Source: Sphagnum magellanicum
Lineage: Eukaryota; Streptophyta; Sphagnopsida; Sphagnales; Sphagnaceae
Assembly (NCBI GenBank): GCA_021904315.1
Contig: CM038915.1
Coordinates: 7,936,001-8,000,000 of the forward strand
Direction: 5' to 3'
Length of the DNA stretch: 64,000 bases
Shown: positions 9,961-22,221 of the stretch, piece after piece
Layout: each line of letters starts with the position of its first letter
Position numbering within the stretch: position 1 is the stretch's first letter
Position numbers and translations under genes: made by a program
The notes under the pieces: model-generated
Database searches by the model: none
Told to the model about the DNA's origin: nothing
The model's input: the letters and a program-made list of their open reading frames with translations, nothing else

Positions 9961-12218
9961 CACAGGGTTAAGAAAATAAGGTAGTTTTTTTTAGCTTAGT
10001 TTTTTTTTTCAACTTCTGATTTTTCATTTTTTGGTTGCAAGGTTATTCTTTCCATGAACTCATCTACATTTTAACTTGCATTCTAACCTTACATTGCACT
10101 TCATTTTTGTAAATGCCCTTTGTAAATGCTCTTATAAAGTATAAATGTTTTCATGAATTTGTTTGTTGGTAGCGAGGTTTGCATATTATTGTTTGGTTTT
10201 TTTCCCCACTGATTTGACAAAATTTCATGTTGCAACTGATAATGGAAGAGTCATCCCAAAATGAAAACAAATGAATAATAATGATGAAATATATTTAAAT
10301 GATGTTGTAATGGAAGAGGAGAGATTAGAAGAAAACTATGAAATTCAACCAACTTTACAAATATAAGAAAGTATTAATGCAAATCATGAGGGGAAAGAGA
10401 TAATGAAGGAAATTTCAAAAAATTGCATCTTAAAAAAAAAGTGGAGACAAAATAGTAAAAATACACTATGTTAGTCATTTTATTCTATAAATGACAATAA
10501 GCTACTAGATGTTAAGTGTTCTCAATTGATGAGATGCATTCTTTGTTATGCCAATCTAATTTTAATAACACATGCCAAAACACATGTAAGGAAAGGTTTG
10601 ATATTGTATAGTAGTGCAAATGGAATTATTGCACTAAAAAAACATGTTTATGCAGACCATTGTATGATTGCAAAATATTTGAAAAATGGTAAACAATATG
10701 TTAAAAGAACTTCATGAGAAAGAACTTGCAAAAAAAAAGACCTCATGTAGATGGAATTGATATCTCTAACTTTTTTGTTACTAAAGACTTTTATAAGAAA
10801 GATGATGTGCAATAGAAATGTTTTGGAAGATTTAGCTCCTTTAATTGTTAAAAATCATTTGCCAATGCATCTTGTTAAAAGCCAATGATTAAAAAAATTT
10901 AGTCTACATTTGTGTCCAAGGGTTGTTTTGCCTTCTAGGAAATCATTTTCAAAAGAAATTTTGCTAGAGTTGTGGAAAAAACTAAACAATTATATGTCTT
11001 ACCTACTTTGGTAGTTTGTTATTATGTAATAGCAAGTTTTGATTTGTGGATGTCAAAAGAGGCTTACGACATTTTTGCCCTTGTTATTAATTTTTTGGGG
11101 GTTGATTAGTAGCCAAAACATATTGCAATTAGGCTTTTTGAAACATCTAATACCTTTGGGCATGCATTAGCCAAAGACTTAACTAAGTTGTTAAACAAGT
11201 ATGGCTTAAGGGAAAAAAATTTGTTTATGTTAAAGATGAAGGATCTAATTTAAATACTATGATTGTAGCTTTAAAGTCTATTGTAAGTTGTGATGTTTTA
11301 GGTTTGACATAAAGTTTTCAAGGTAGTTGTTTTGGCCATGCATTCTTCAAAGCTTGCTAGTATGCTTTAACCAATGAAAAAATATATAAGGGTTTGAAAT
11401 ATGTATTTGTCAAAACTACCCAATTTGACCTATAGAAATGAATAACTTGGTCGAAAAAGTCAAGGAAGGGCAAACAAGAACGGAACAAGGCTTATGCAAA
11501 TTCGAATCTTCCTTAAAAAAAAAAAATGCTCTAGTTGAAACAAGGTTATCATCAAAACTTTAATATTTCTTTGTTTATTATTACTTTTGTTAAGACTTAT
11601 TACAATGTACATAATGATAATTTGTTGTTTTTCTTTGCAAGTTTACTAGTAGAATCATTTTTTTTCAAGAGGTTCTATAGTTCAAAGATGCTATAATGTT
11701 TTGTTATAGTAAACAAAGTGAGGACAACAACTATAGCTCCACCTCTTTTGACATGGCATATTTCTCAATTGTTGTTGATTGTCTCTCACCTATTACAACT
11801 ATTTGTGTTTTAAATGAAGATGGTTATTACATGAACGTAAAGCTTAAGTTTGAACTTTGAGCTTATAACTTAAAGCTTAATGTGATTTTAATCCACCTAC
11901 ATGGATGAAGGTATCCATAGATGAATATGATTTCATATGGATGAATGTCATTTTTACATGGATGAATTTCATTTATGAATTGGATGAAATTCATCCATGA
12001 TTAGAAGACAAATAAATTAAAATTATTTATATCCACCTTCATTTGTTGTTCAAGTATTAATATTTCAAACTTGAATGTCATTTGATAATGATGGATAATG
12101 TGATTATAGGGAAAAATATGATGATGAGACCAAAATAATTTTAAAAATCTTGTTTAAAAGATCATTTTCATCAACAATGTTAAGCAATTAAAAAAATGTT
12201 ATCATAGGATGAGTGTTA

Positions 12219-12242
12219 CCCCCCCCCCCCCCCCCCCCCCCC
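12219..12242. repeat. Homopolymer C tract (24 C)
   Basis: A run of 24 consecutive C residues in otherwise AT-rich DNA. It could be a true mononucleotide repeat or partly an assembly or polishing artefact, since such runs are hard to sequence exactly. Confidence 0.9.
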
Positions 12243-12789
12243 AAAATTGTTGTCAACAACATTATATATGTATTTTGTAAAACATTAGAGCATCTTGAAA
12301 ATAAAATAATTATTCAAAAAACCGCATTGTCATCTATGAAAATAGGTTATTTGAAGGAAGCTAATTAAGGTGCTGGAAATTGAATTTTAATTTATTTCAA
12401 AAACCCATTGTCGTCAATGACAATAGGTGTTAAAAACATGAAAAACCACAAGAATAAAGGCTAAAGGAAAGGTCTAAGTTTAATTTTCAAACATGGAATA
12501 AAACAAGATTATGTGATTAAAAAACAAAAACATAAAAACTAGGAACAAGAACACAAGATGTGCAAAACAAACCTAAAAATACAACTTTATCATGCTAACA
12601 TACACAAACATGAACATGAAAATAACATGACAAGGCCATGGTGCAAGATCATGCATAAAATGGTGTTGAACAAACTGAACGAAATGAGGGCTCCCACTTT
12701 TATTTATACCCCTTTGGGGACCTAGTTTAAGAAAGCTTTTAAGGAGGCTTTTATGTGTGCATCAAATAAATAATCTTTTTGAGAACCTT

Positions 12790-13130
12790 CCTAAGTGAAA
12801 GTCGACTATGAATTGACTAAAACTTAACTAGGACTTAATTATGAATCAATTAGAAGTTGATTAGAATGAACTAATAGTTAATTAAAGGTTAACTAGAATT
12901 TAACTAGGAGTTAGTTAAGAGTTAACTAGAAGTTAAATAGGAGTTAATTGGGATTTAACTATAAGTTAATGAAGAGTTAATTAAAAATTAACTAAAAAAT
13001 AATTAAAGGTGAACTAAAAATGAATTAAAAATTAACTAGAAGTGAACTATGAGTCAAGTGGAAGTGAACTAAAACTTAACTAGAAATTAACTAAGAATGA
13101 ACTAAAATTCAACTAAAAGTTATGTATAAA
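12790..13130. repeat. Degenerate minisatellite of TTAACTAGAA-like units
   Basis: About 340 bases consist of roughly thirty imperfect repeats of a 10-12-base word close to GTTAACTAGAA (variants GAACTA, TTAATTA, TTAACTAGGA). It lies within the block bounded by inverted repeats and contributes most of its non-coding bulk. Confidence 0.8.
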
Positions 13131-13939
13131 TTACAAGTCATGGATGTACATCCAAATGAATGAATTCCATGGCATTAGCATTCGTGACAATAGGTAGTTT
13201 AAACATATATAAAACATTCAAAACCTATCATTATTCACAACAATAGTTAAATTTCACAAAAGTGGTGGCAGATTCTAATAAAAATGAAACAAAACCCCAT
13301 ATTGTTGTCCACAATGTTTATAAATAGGTTTGAGGGAAGTTGTGGCACCTTTGGAAAGGGAAAAAAACCCCATTAAACACACTAGGTCAATTTGCCCAAA
13401 AAAGAATTTAAAAAAAATAAATTAAAACAATAATCATGGGGTGGATGTTAACATGATAATAGTAATATAGTCAAAACATATTGAAAATAATGGCATTTGA
13501 AACCATAGCCATCAAATACATTTATAATAGAATTTACATTATATTATTCGATAAATGTTATATCATATAGAATTAAATTGTGTTTCTTGAAGCTTTAGTT
13601 AATTAAAACTAAGGGAAAAAAATTTCATTGATAAGAACTTAATGAAAAATAAAACATTCATCCATAATTTTGATGGAAGCTTTACGTATTACAAGCATGT
13701 AAATTCAATTTTTTTTTCATCCATCCATTAAATGAATGGAAAAAATCATTCATTCATAATGAGAATGAATGTTTACATTCATCCCCATGTTTGTTTCTAA
13801 GTTTACCAGCTATATAACATTCATTTTGTGGTTAAATTTTTGGGTTTTACTTGCATGTGTATAGGGAAAAATACATTTTATCATCCCAAGATTCAATTTC
13901 AGGCTTTATGTTCTAAGCTCAAGCTTTAGGTTCATGCAA

Positions 13940-14240
13940 CAACTTGCCTTTGTTCTGAACCAATTTAGAGGACATTGGTTATTAAGTGATGTTTTTCATT
14001 CTGCCATTTCCATGAGCTTGAAATTGAAAGAAGAACCAAAAAATGCACCATTTTTTTAGACCCTAATGGAAGAGGATTCTAATGTGGCACTTGGGGTTAA
14101 TTCGTTTGGTTTCCAACATTAAAAAAAAGGTTTGTGGAGTTTTTAATAGTTTTTTTTCTTTTTTGAAGAAATTTGATGAAAAAAAACACATAATATGTTA
14201 GCTCTAATGTTGAACCCAAGATTTAAAAGTCTTTGCTTAG
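13940..14240. other. Residual hAT coding and junction sequence
   Basis: Bases 13946-14030 can be read as a VLNQFRGHWLLSDV-like hAT segment with frameshifts. The rest carries scattered stops and poly-T/poly-A runs before the C-terminal domain becomes readable again near 14260. Confidence 0.45.
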
Positions 14241-14720
14241 TGTCTTCTTTCATTGTTCGTGATCAAGGAGTAGCAATATGATACAATGTCATTATATCCT
14301 ATGTTCATGAAATGTTATTATCACTTGCATCCATCGATGGTTTTGATGATTAGATAATGGATGATGACAATAGTTTGGATATTTTTCAAATGACAATAAG
14401 GAATGTTGAGGAAGTAGAAGAGCTTGTTAAAAGAAAACTTTTAGTTTTGTGGCGTTATTAGGTGGATGTGAAAGAGACCAAATGTCCGCTTCAATGGTGA
14501 GAAAAACATGAAGCCATGTTTCCCATAGTTGGGTTTCTTGCTTGTCAAATTTTATGGATTGTTGGCTTTAAAATAAAAACTAAAAGGATCTTTTCTTTAG
14601 TTAGAATCCTCACTAATTTGAGAAGATGTTGTTTATCATAAGAAAACTTAGAGAAATTAATTTTTGAGAACAAAAATTGGCCCAATGATTGTAAAGTTGG
14701 TTGTAAATCCCTTTTTAACC

Positions 14721-15507
14721 TTTAAAATTTTATTAGGATAGATGTAGACTTCAAAGAGGAGTAGAAAAATTTGAAATAACTTTTGAAAGAGATGAAATTG
14801 TGGATTTATAAATTGTTGAAAATATATTCAAAGTCTATTTTTTGTCAAAAAAAATGTAATAAAATAATTTTCCAAGCCTAACAATTGGGTTTTTTTCTTT
14901 GGAAAAAATCTAATACCCAAGACGAGTTTTGTAAGATGCTTATTTTTAAAAAATCAAGAACTAACTAGATTCTCACACAGAGGCATAAAAAACTAGAATT
15001 GAAGATTTTTGAAAAAAAGTGAAAACCACCAATATTGGTTTGAATTGTGTTTTTTGAAATCCTAATACTAGAAAGGAATTGTAAAAAAATTCAGATTTCA
15101 ATAGTGGAATAGTTTAAAACACATTTTTTCTATTGCTTTGAAAATTCGTTTCAAAACAAAATGCTTTTGAACAACATAAAACACTCCAACTTTTTTTCCT
15201 TTGTTAATTTTGGTCCTTTACTTACTTCAGAAATCCAAAATGCTTGACAAACTGACAAATAAACTTCCAACACATGGAAGTTATTTTTTAAGCTATCATA
15301 GTAACTTACGTTCGCTAGAAGTTCCTCCCCATCTTTTCATCTTTTTTTTTCTTTCCCATTTTTTTCTTTTCATTTTTTTTCATTGCAAATGAAACATATA
15401 TATATGATTCACAAAAATATTTTTTATTATAAAAAAATTTATAGATTTTACAAATAAAATATTTCCCATAATGGAGTTCAAACAAATGTTGTTGGATGCC
15501 AAAAAAA
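14721..15507. other. AT-rich spacer before the tandem duplication
   Basis: No coding, RNA gene or element end is recognised. The composition is dominated by A and T runs. Similarity to the second duplication unit begins only near 15508. Confidence 0.5.
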
Positions 15508-15689
15508 AATTCAAAAGAAAAATTTATTTGAAAAAGGTAAAATCTACAAATGCAATGGAAACTAAGGATATCCTTTTTTGGATACACATACACTTTATGT
15601 AAAGTTTTTAAGATAGAATTATGTGGATCAACATTTTTAATGTTCAAGCATCTATATTTCATTCATCCCAATTGCAAAACACCAAAGCA

Positions 15690-16060
15690 CAAACCCCAAA
15701 CCATTGATCACAAAACAACACAACTCAAAAACCCCAAAAATTAGATTCCCAAACTCACTAATCACAACTCAACAAAACACAAAGGAATAAGAAACTACAA
15801 AATTCATAACAATAAAATTCCAAAATTTTAGATTTTATAACTTCAAAACAATAAAACTTAGAACTTTAAAAACTCTAGAAACACCAAATTTAGAACTCCA
15901 AAAATTCAAAAATATAAAAATTCAAAAAACTCAAAACTACAAAAACTTCATAAAATTTAGAACTACATAAACTATAGAAACTTAGAACTCTAGATATTTA
16001 GAAATTTTAGAAATTCAAAAGTAATCAACTATTGAAATTCAATAGACAACACAAAGCTCC
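15690..16060. repeat. AACTCTAGAAACTTAGAACT-type minisatellite (unit 1)
   Basis: Imperfect repeats of a roughly 10-base word (AAACTCTAGA, AACTTAGAAC, CAAAACTACA) fill this stretch. The same array recurs in unit 2 at about 23500-23790 with different internal copies, so it was present before the duplication. Confidence 0.7.
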
Positions 16061-16299
16061 CAAATAAAAAACATACCTAATTTCAGACATGCATCCACAT
16101 GAAATCAAAATGTTCCTCACTCAATCATCCTCTCCACATTCTTTCTTTAAAATCTTTATTGTGTTTGTGTTATAATAAGGAGATTATTGTTGAGACAACA
16201 ATATGTTTTAATAATGTGCTTGACCATCATCCATTTCCTACCAACAACACAAACAAAATCTCATGTTATTGGAAAGCTAGAAAATCAGGAACTATCAAT

Positions 16300-19200
16300 A
16301 GTGCCCAGTAATTTTAAGGCAAGAATTGATTTTAGAGCAACAATGTAAGTGATGTTAATAGGACAATTCTAAAGGTTGTTGAAGACATGGCCAAATGTTA
16401 TGTTAATGTTGACAATATGAAACGGTGGCTTAGGAAAGATGGCATCCAACCTATCATACTTGGGCAACTCTTTTTCAAACATACCCTAAAATGTCTCTTC
16501 AAAATCAATTGTAGATCCACTAGCATTTCCTACATGTACAAAGACATTTTGTTCATCTACAAAAACAACAATAGGTAACACATTGTTCATGGTATTCACA
16601 AAAGTAGAAGTTGTAAAAACACTAACAAAAGAAAGACCGACCATAATTCTAGAAGTCAGCATAGGAGTAGAAAGGCCATCATTCATAAGATGATAATCAA
16701 TTCTCGCAACAACATAAATAGTCACAAAGCCAATATCACCAGCTCCATCAACAACTATGTCTTCTTTAAGATAGTAATGAATTTGCATTTCGAAAAAAAC
16801 CTCAACAATGAAAAAAAAAAACTTACAATACTTTAAAGCCAAATATGACAAACATTATCATGAAACCTTAAAGTGGTTTTGGAAAAAGAACCTAATTTGC
16901 TTCTTTAGGTGCTTTCACGTTAACTTCAAAGCAATTTGTAATGGACTTTGGAATTGTTGTAGGCAGTTTTGATATTTGCATGTAACTTTCAACAAAATGA
17001 GGTACAAAAAATTGTTATCAATAAAAAACACAACCTCAAATAAATTGCAATTCCTTACCTTTGTGTTCCCATAGGCAGTAAATGTTTTTAGCAAATGTTT
17101 CTTCATAGCACAACAATTGACTAGATTTCAACTCTCCACTAGTAATTACACATTGCATGGCTTGACCTCGAAGATGTTTATCTATTTGGTTATACCTGCA
17201 CACACAACAAACAACAAAAACATAAAAGGAAGATGATAGAAATGAAAAACAAAAATACAAAAGCAAAAGCAAATGAAAACAAAAATAAGAAAATTTTACT
17301 TAAAAATTTATTTTCCATATATATGAAATCGGATCCTAATGACCAATTACCTCCATCCCATATACACAAGGCACAAGTGCCTCCTCCATTTGAATGATTC
17401 CAATACCCCGACTAGTTTTATTTGAAAGTACTTTATTTGTGAAATTTGGAAAATCATTAGTGAATTTGCCACAATGAGACATAATTGGTGTTGACCAATT
17501 GGAATAATATTAAATTGAACATCATTAGAAAACCTCCATTTAGGTTTAAACTACAAGAGTAGCAAATGTGGTCTAGGCTTATCAATAGGCCAAGAATAGG
17601 ATGAGGATGAACAAGTTTTTTGAAAGTCACAATAACATCAACAATAAGGTAGTCAAGAATAAGCCTAAGCTGATTAGCAAAACACCAAGTGATGTCAATC
17701 TGCTAGTTCTTGGAAACACCTTGACAAAACTTTATAACAATAGTAATAGGCTTTGAAAACAAATTAAATTCACCAAAATCAACATTACGAAATTTAGAAC
17801 GCCCTCTTATGAAAAGATTTAGCATGTAAGAATAACCAAATTTAAGGTTTAGATTACAAGAAAATGTAGGTTGACACTAACATCCTCTTTTTTTTTTCAA
17901 TGAATAGAATGTTAGATTTCTTGATTGATTTACCAATACTAGCAATTGACACTCGAAAAGTTGTTTCATTTCCAACAACCTTCACATGATGGTACCTTGC
18001 ATCCATGAATATGTTAAAGAGAATTGCAGGTGATATACTTGATTCCATGACTTGTTATTCTTGCCTTTATTTAATAAGTTTCCCAATACTGCATATCAAG
18101 GCTTGAATGGTGTCAAAAAAACAAGTTAATGAACACAACAATAATTTAAACTTGCAGAAGCACAAACTGGTTAAAAAAGATAAAAATAGCCTAAAACCTA
18201 AACAAAAATCCTCAACATAAAACTAGAAAGAAACATCAAGTCTACAAGAAATGCTTCTAATAAATAAGAACCTGAAACCTAAAATAAACCCCAAACTTAA
18301 AACCTTCAAATAAACCTTAAACCAAAAACCTTAACATAAACCTTAAACCTAATACAGAAAACAAAACACATAACTTATAGAAGCATAGACAAAATAGAAA
18401 GAAGAAAAACACATGATAAAAGAAAACCCAATTATAAAAACTTTCAACAAATGGTAAAAAATTGTACTTGGTTCGAGGATGTAGGTTGCCATTTTTTTTT
18501 TGCAACATACAAAACAAAAGATGACAACATATCCTCAAGGTCTTTGATCAAACCTGCATTTTCAAACAAATCAATAATAAATTTTTGTGTCAAAACCACG
18601 AAACGGTCTCCATTCATTGAACACATTCATTGCCCAAAGCTCAATATGCTTACTCACTTTTCAACTTCCCTTGCTAACATTTTCCAACTCCTTATCATTA
18701 ATTTCAAGAAATTGAGATTTCAAAATTGGCTTGATAATAAGAAATTCATAATTAATCCTCTCAACAACCTCATTCCTAATGGCACATTAACTTGAATAAA
18801 AAGAAAAGATGTGAAAGCAACAACATCAAAATTGAAATGGAAACCTGCATCAAATACAAGAGGAGGCATAGGAGAAGGTACATAAATAAAAACCTCATTG
18901 CAAGGATCAACAACAAATGCAAATGTGGAGGCATTAGGAAAGAAATCAAACTTGTCTTCGAAATGTAAACTGATGTAACGATTAAAAAATGCCCACAAGA
19001 ATCACCAATTGCTTCAAGATGTAATAGAATAAAATGAAGAGGAGGATTATTAATATTAAGATGCAATTAAATGGAATTAGCAAGAGGTTTATCAATAGAA
19101 AAGGTAACATTATATTCATGAAATTTAATGCACTACACATAAATGTCATCTCCATTAGTGGACCACAACAATTCATCAAAGACATTAGTAGTCAAAGATG

Positions 19201-19402
19201 GTGTAATAAAAAGTGTAGTAGGATAAAAACCATAACGATGTAGGTCAAAAAATTCATTGGAAAGAGAAGAAGATGAAGGTAGGATCTCCTTCAAAATTTT
19301 AAAAACATATTTTCCTATGGAGCCTTCATTACATAATTTCTTCCAAGATGCTTCATCAGTAGTAGACATTACAAAAATAGTAAAAAACAAAAAAATAGAC
19401 AC
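16300..19402 (-). pseudogene. Unrecognised multi-block reading frames, unit 1
   Basis: I do not recognise the family. On the minus strand a series of open segments reads, 5' to 3': 19402-19133 (MSTTDEASWKKLCNEG, then FFDLHRYGFYPTTLFITPSL and VFDELLWSTNGDDIYV); 18998-18720 (DKFDFFPNASTFAFVVDPCN, then GFHFNFDVV); 18626-18444; 18048-17854 (NIFMDARYHHVKVVGNETTF); 17272-17036 (YNQIDKHLRGQAMQCVITSG, then CYEETFAKNIYCLW); and 16851-16486 (EDIVVDGAGDIGFV, then NVFVHVGNASGSTIDFEETF). Stops and frameshifts, or introns, separate them. Each segment has a counterpart in unit 2 with the same frame, which argues for real former coding sequence. It could be a host gene relic or an unusual element, but nothing in it identifies a nuclease, polymerase or integrase. 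Confidence 0.4.
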
Positions 19403-19867
19403 AACAAGAAAAAAAAAAAAAATAGAAAAGGAAGAAGACTACACTACATTGTTTGAAGATGAAAGATGAAATTTAGAATTGTAAGCAAAGGAACTTGCAT
19501 AAAAAATCCACAAAGCAAAAACAAAATAAAAACATAGAAAAAAAACACTTGTACACATGAAACAATAATAAAATTTTAAAAATGACGAATGAAACTTGGA
19601 AAAGAAGCGGAAATGCAAGCAAGGGGAAAAAGAAAGGACAAAAATAGGTGCAAACATCCAGTGTATTGAAAAATACAAAAGCAATTGCGATATGGGAAAT
19701 GCCATGATGTCCTAACACCAATGGCAAAATAAAAAAATACAGAAAAAAATCATCACAAAAATGCACCAAAAAAAAAACTTGCACAATCGAACAACAAACA
19801 ACAAAGGAATTAAAATAAGATATGAATGAAAAAGCTAAAAATAACCAGGTTGAAGGACATGAGATGC

Positions 19868-20330
19868 TCTTAGTAGCGTGCAAAATTGAAATGCACTGAA
19901 ATAGAAGTGTAGCTGCATAAGAAGAGAAGTTGATTGTTGAAAAGAATGCAATGAAGAGTCAATAATAGAAAATGCATGAAGTGTGCACTAAAGAAAAGGA
20001 AATAAAAAATGCAAAATGGAAAGAATGCAAGAAAAAGTCGACATCAACCATTGTGAGAAGTGCACGCTGAAAAAAGGAACACAAGAACACCAAAATGAAA
20101 GAATGTAATGAGGAGTTGCGACATCTACTGCAAGAAGTGTGCAATGAAAAGAAGGAATGCAAAAATAGAAAAATGAAACCAATGCAACGAGGAGCCAACA
20201 TTATCTAGTGCAAAAAGTGCACACTAAAAAGAAAGAATGTAAGCACAACAAACTGAAAACAATGCAATGAACAAATGGTAACAGTTGTTGCAAGAAATGC
20301 ACATCAAAAAGAAAGAAGGCAAAGAATATT
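19868..20330. repeat. 79-bp tandem repeat, about five copies (unit 1)
   Basis: The word TGCAATGAGGAG and close variants recurs at about 19947, 20025, 20104, 20183 and 20263, with spacings of 78-80 bases. Each unit also carries AAGTGCGCAC-like and AAAAGAAGGAA segments. The array is purine-rich on the plus strand. It ends near the site where unit 2 has its Helitron. Confidence 0.8.
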
Positions 20331-20439
20331 GCCTCAATAAATAGCTATGGTTTAACCTATAGTGATGTAGAAAAAAGATGATTAGAAAAACAAACTTGGC
20401 TGAGACACTAGACGGATGCTTCCGTGGTAAATCTCTAGG

Positions 20440-21124
20440 TACCTCCCCAATATAATCCCCACGACGGCTCCCATGGGCTCAGAAACAACTTCAGCTTTTT
20501 CCATAGGAATATATATCATCGAAAGCCTCGAAGAAAAAGCTGCAGAAATGCTTGTGGGTCCCAGAAGCTTCAGCTACATTGCATGGGCACCAATTTTGCA
20601 GCTGTGCATCCTGGTCATAGAACATCATGGACTGAGTAGTGGAGGATTTTGGCTAATATATAGAAAGACGCATCACATGCCTTCATACCTGACACGACCA
20701 CACAAGTTTCTAGAATTCTTCCGACCTGGTTCATTGTATCTGGACTCTCCATGCACGACTACTTACTGTTCACTGAAACGGGTTGCAATTGTTGTATTTA
20801 AAGCTTATACACAGGCTTCAGTTTCCAGACGTCGCTCGCGAAGCAGCGGAAGAACCTAGCCAATTTCGTCCTACGCTGTTGCAACTCGAATTGCAGCACC
20901 TTCTGGTAGTGCCTGAGCGCTTATATTATAGTAGAGTGAAATTCTGTTGTCGAATTGATCTCGCCAAGGACATCTGTTCTAGTGCTTCTATAGTTTTTTC
21001 GCGCTCTATTCTCTTGAGGTGGAAGCTGTCTGGAAGCTATTAGGGGACGTTGCTTTGGGTCATCAAAAGGCTGCGTGACTGTTCAGTACAGGATTGGTTT
21101 CTTGGTTAACCCACAGACGACAAG
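20440..21124 (+). promoter_or_regulatory. Conserved upstream region of reductase gene 1
   Basis: This region is retained in unit 2 (30110-30790) much better than the AT-rich parts of the units. The block from about 20780 to 21000 differs at only a handful of positions and is clearly richer in G and C than the preceding spacer. TATTTAAA at about 20798 is a possible TATA element. Short open frames here differ between copies and are not convincing as coding. I read it as promoter plus 5' untranslated leader. Confidence 0.55.
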
Positions 21125-22221
21125 ATGAGTAATAGAGCAGTTGAGCAGCAGAACTTTGATGCCAAGGATCCTTTTGCGGGATTGGCATTGGTCACGAAGC
21201 CTGTGCCGAAAGCCGAGCCTGGTCATGTCGTTGTTCGCATTACTCTACGCCCCATCCATCCCATTGATCTGCTTTACATCAGTTCAAACAGGCTGCGCAT
21301 TCCAGGCTCCGAGGGATTTGGAATTGTCCACGAAGTAAAGCAAGCATCCTGTTTCTCTTCAGCTTCGTGCAATTTTGTTGGGAAGTATTCTTGCTCTTTT
21401 TTGAGTTTATGTGTGCGCGCGTATGTATCATCGTTGTTCTGGAATTGTGGCAGGTAGGGGAGGGAGTGACAACAGTGGCGAAAGGGCAAAGAGTGGTGCC
21501 ATTTGTCAGTCGCGAGCGTCCCAAAGCGGAGGGGTCATGGCAGCAATATGTTTCTCTGAAACAGGAGCTTGTATGGCCAGTACCAGACTCAATTTCAGAT
21601 GAGGCGGCAGCTCAATTTGTCACCAACCCATGGACAGTGTATGGCATTCTCACCGATCTCAAGGTTCCGAAAGGTGAGTATGTCTTGCAAACAGCAGCGG
21701 GCTCCGTGCTTGGCCGGCAATTGATACAGCTTGCAAAACATTGGGGCATCAAAACCATCAACATTGTACGGCGTGCAGAACAGAAGGAGGAGTTGAAGGC
21801 ACTAGGTGCAGATGAAGTTATCTCAACGGATAATGAGGATGTAGCAACAAGAGTGAAAGAAATAACGGGGGGGAAACTCGCATACGCAGCTGTTGACGCT
21901 GTGGGTGGCACACTCACAAAACAAGTCACTGCGAGTGTGAGAGACGGAGGTCAAGTGTTCCTCTATGGAGTGTTGGGAGGCTATGATGCAACCGTAGGAG
22001 TGGGAGATTTATTATTCAGACGTGTTCGTGTAGCCGGATGGGCTCTTACCGATTCGGTTCCTGAGAGATTCGAAGAGTACATCGACGAAGTTTCGAAGCT
22101 CATCGAAGCCAAGATCATTGTACCTCTTGTGGGTGAGACTTATGATCTTGCTGACTTCCAACTTGCAATCAAGAAATCAACCGAAGTTGCTCGAGGTGGG
22201 AAGGTGTTTCTCACGGGTTAA
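21125..22221 (+). CDS. MDR-superfamily NAD(P)H oxidoreductase (quinone/enoyl reductase-like), copy 1
   Basis: This is a zinc-independent medium-chain dehydrogenase/reductase, closest in feel to quinone reductases and mitochondrial trans-2-enoyl-CoA reductases. Exons are 21125-21334 and 21454-22221. The 119-base intron has gaa|gtaaag and tggcag|gta borders and is phase 0. The product is 325 aa, normal for the family. The GroES-like N-terminal fold covers about residues 20-125 (GSEGFGIVHEVGEGV; NPWTVYGIL at 128-136). The Rossmann fold follows: AAGSVLG at 151-157 is the dinucleotide loop, and INIVRRAEQ at about 172-180 carries basic residues suggesting NADPH. There is no obvious organelle-targeting leader, since the frame starts MSNRAVEQQNFDAKDPF. 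No zinc ligands are visible. Residues 43-48 read PIHPID, whereas the paralog has the more usual PVNPTD. The substrate cannot be stated. The tandem paralog is at 30.8 kb and a dead inverted copy at 34.0 kb. Confidence 0.9.

Larger units (their letters stand above)
11830..13936. mobile_element. 2.1-kb non-coding block with inverted-repeat ends inside the hAT gene
   Basis: The left end reads CATGAACGTAAAGCTTAAG. The reverse complement of the right end reads CATGAACCTAAAGCTTGAG, so about 19 of the first 22 bases agree. The block has no coding capacity and contains a long C tract and a minisatellite. It looks like a non-autonomous DNA transposon, but no clean target-site duplication is visible. 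The flanking hAT coding seems to overlap: both sides carry a VLN-type segment. Simple insertion into one intact copy is therefore not proven. Confidence 0.5.
10490..14720 (+). pseudogene. hAT-superfamily transposase, degenerate and interrupted
   Basis: The plus-strand frames, joined mentally across stops and frameshifts, follow the layout of a plant hAT transposase. About 10503-10717 encodes a BED-type zinc finger: CILCY, later KKHVYADHC (C-x2-C and His pair). 11035-11250 encodes the catalytic core, with FDLWMSKEAYDIFALVINFL and FETSNTFGHALAKDLTKLLN, followed by a shifted VKDEGSNLNTM. 11640-11820 gives RIIFFQEVL and VVDCLSPITTICVLN. About 14260-14700 gives the C-terminal hAT dimerisation region, with CPLQWWEKHEAMFPIVGFLA, IFSLVRILTNLRRC and NKNWPNDCKVGCKS. 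Many in-frame stops show that the gene is dead. Between roughly 11830 and 13936 the frame is displaced by a block with inverted-repeat ends. I did not identify the terminal inverted repeats of the hAT element itself. Confidence 0.8.

Noticed and set aside
9467..9971. Cys/Leu/Val-rich long frames, possible secreted cysteine-rich peptide
   Set aside because: They come from (GT)n and TTGTTG low-complexity DNA, open in several frames at once.
12790..13130. Possible CRISPR-like array
   Set aside because: Units are too short, imperfect and contiguous with no unique spacers, and the genome is eukaryotic.
20473..21043. Open frames upstream of reductase gene 1 as an extra exon or gene
   Set aside because: The equivalent region in unit 2 is frameshifted, no domain is visible, and the reductase frame has its own well-placed ATG.
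21612..21929. 105-codon minus-strand open frame inside reductase exon 2 (also 31278-31595 and a shadow at 34275-34625)
   Set aside because: It is the exact antisense of a conserved enzyme exon. Its conservation follows from the sense gene, and it has no domain of its own.
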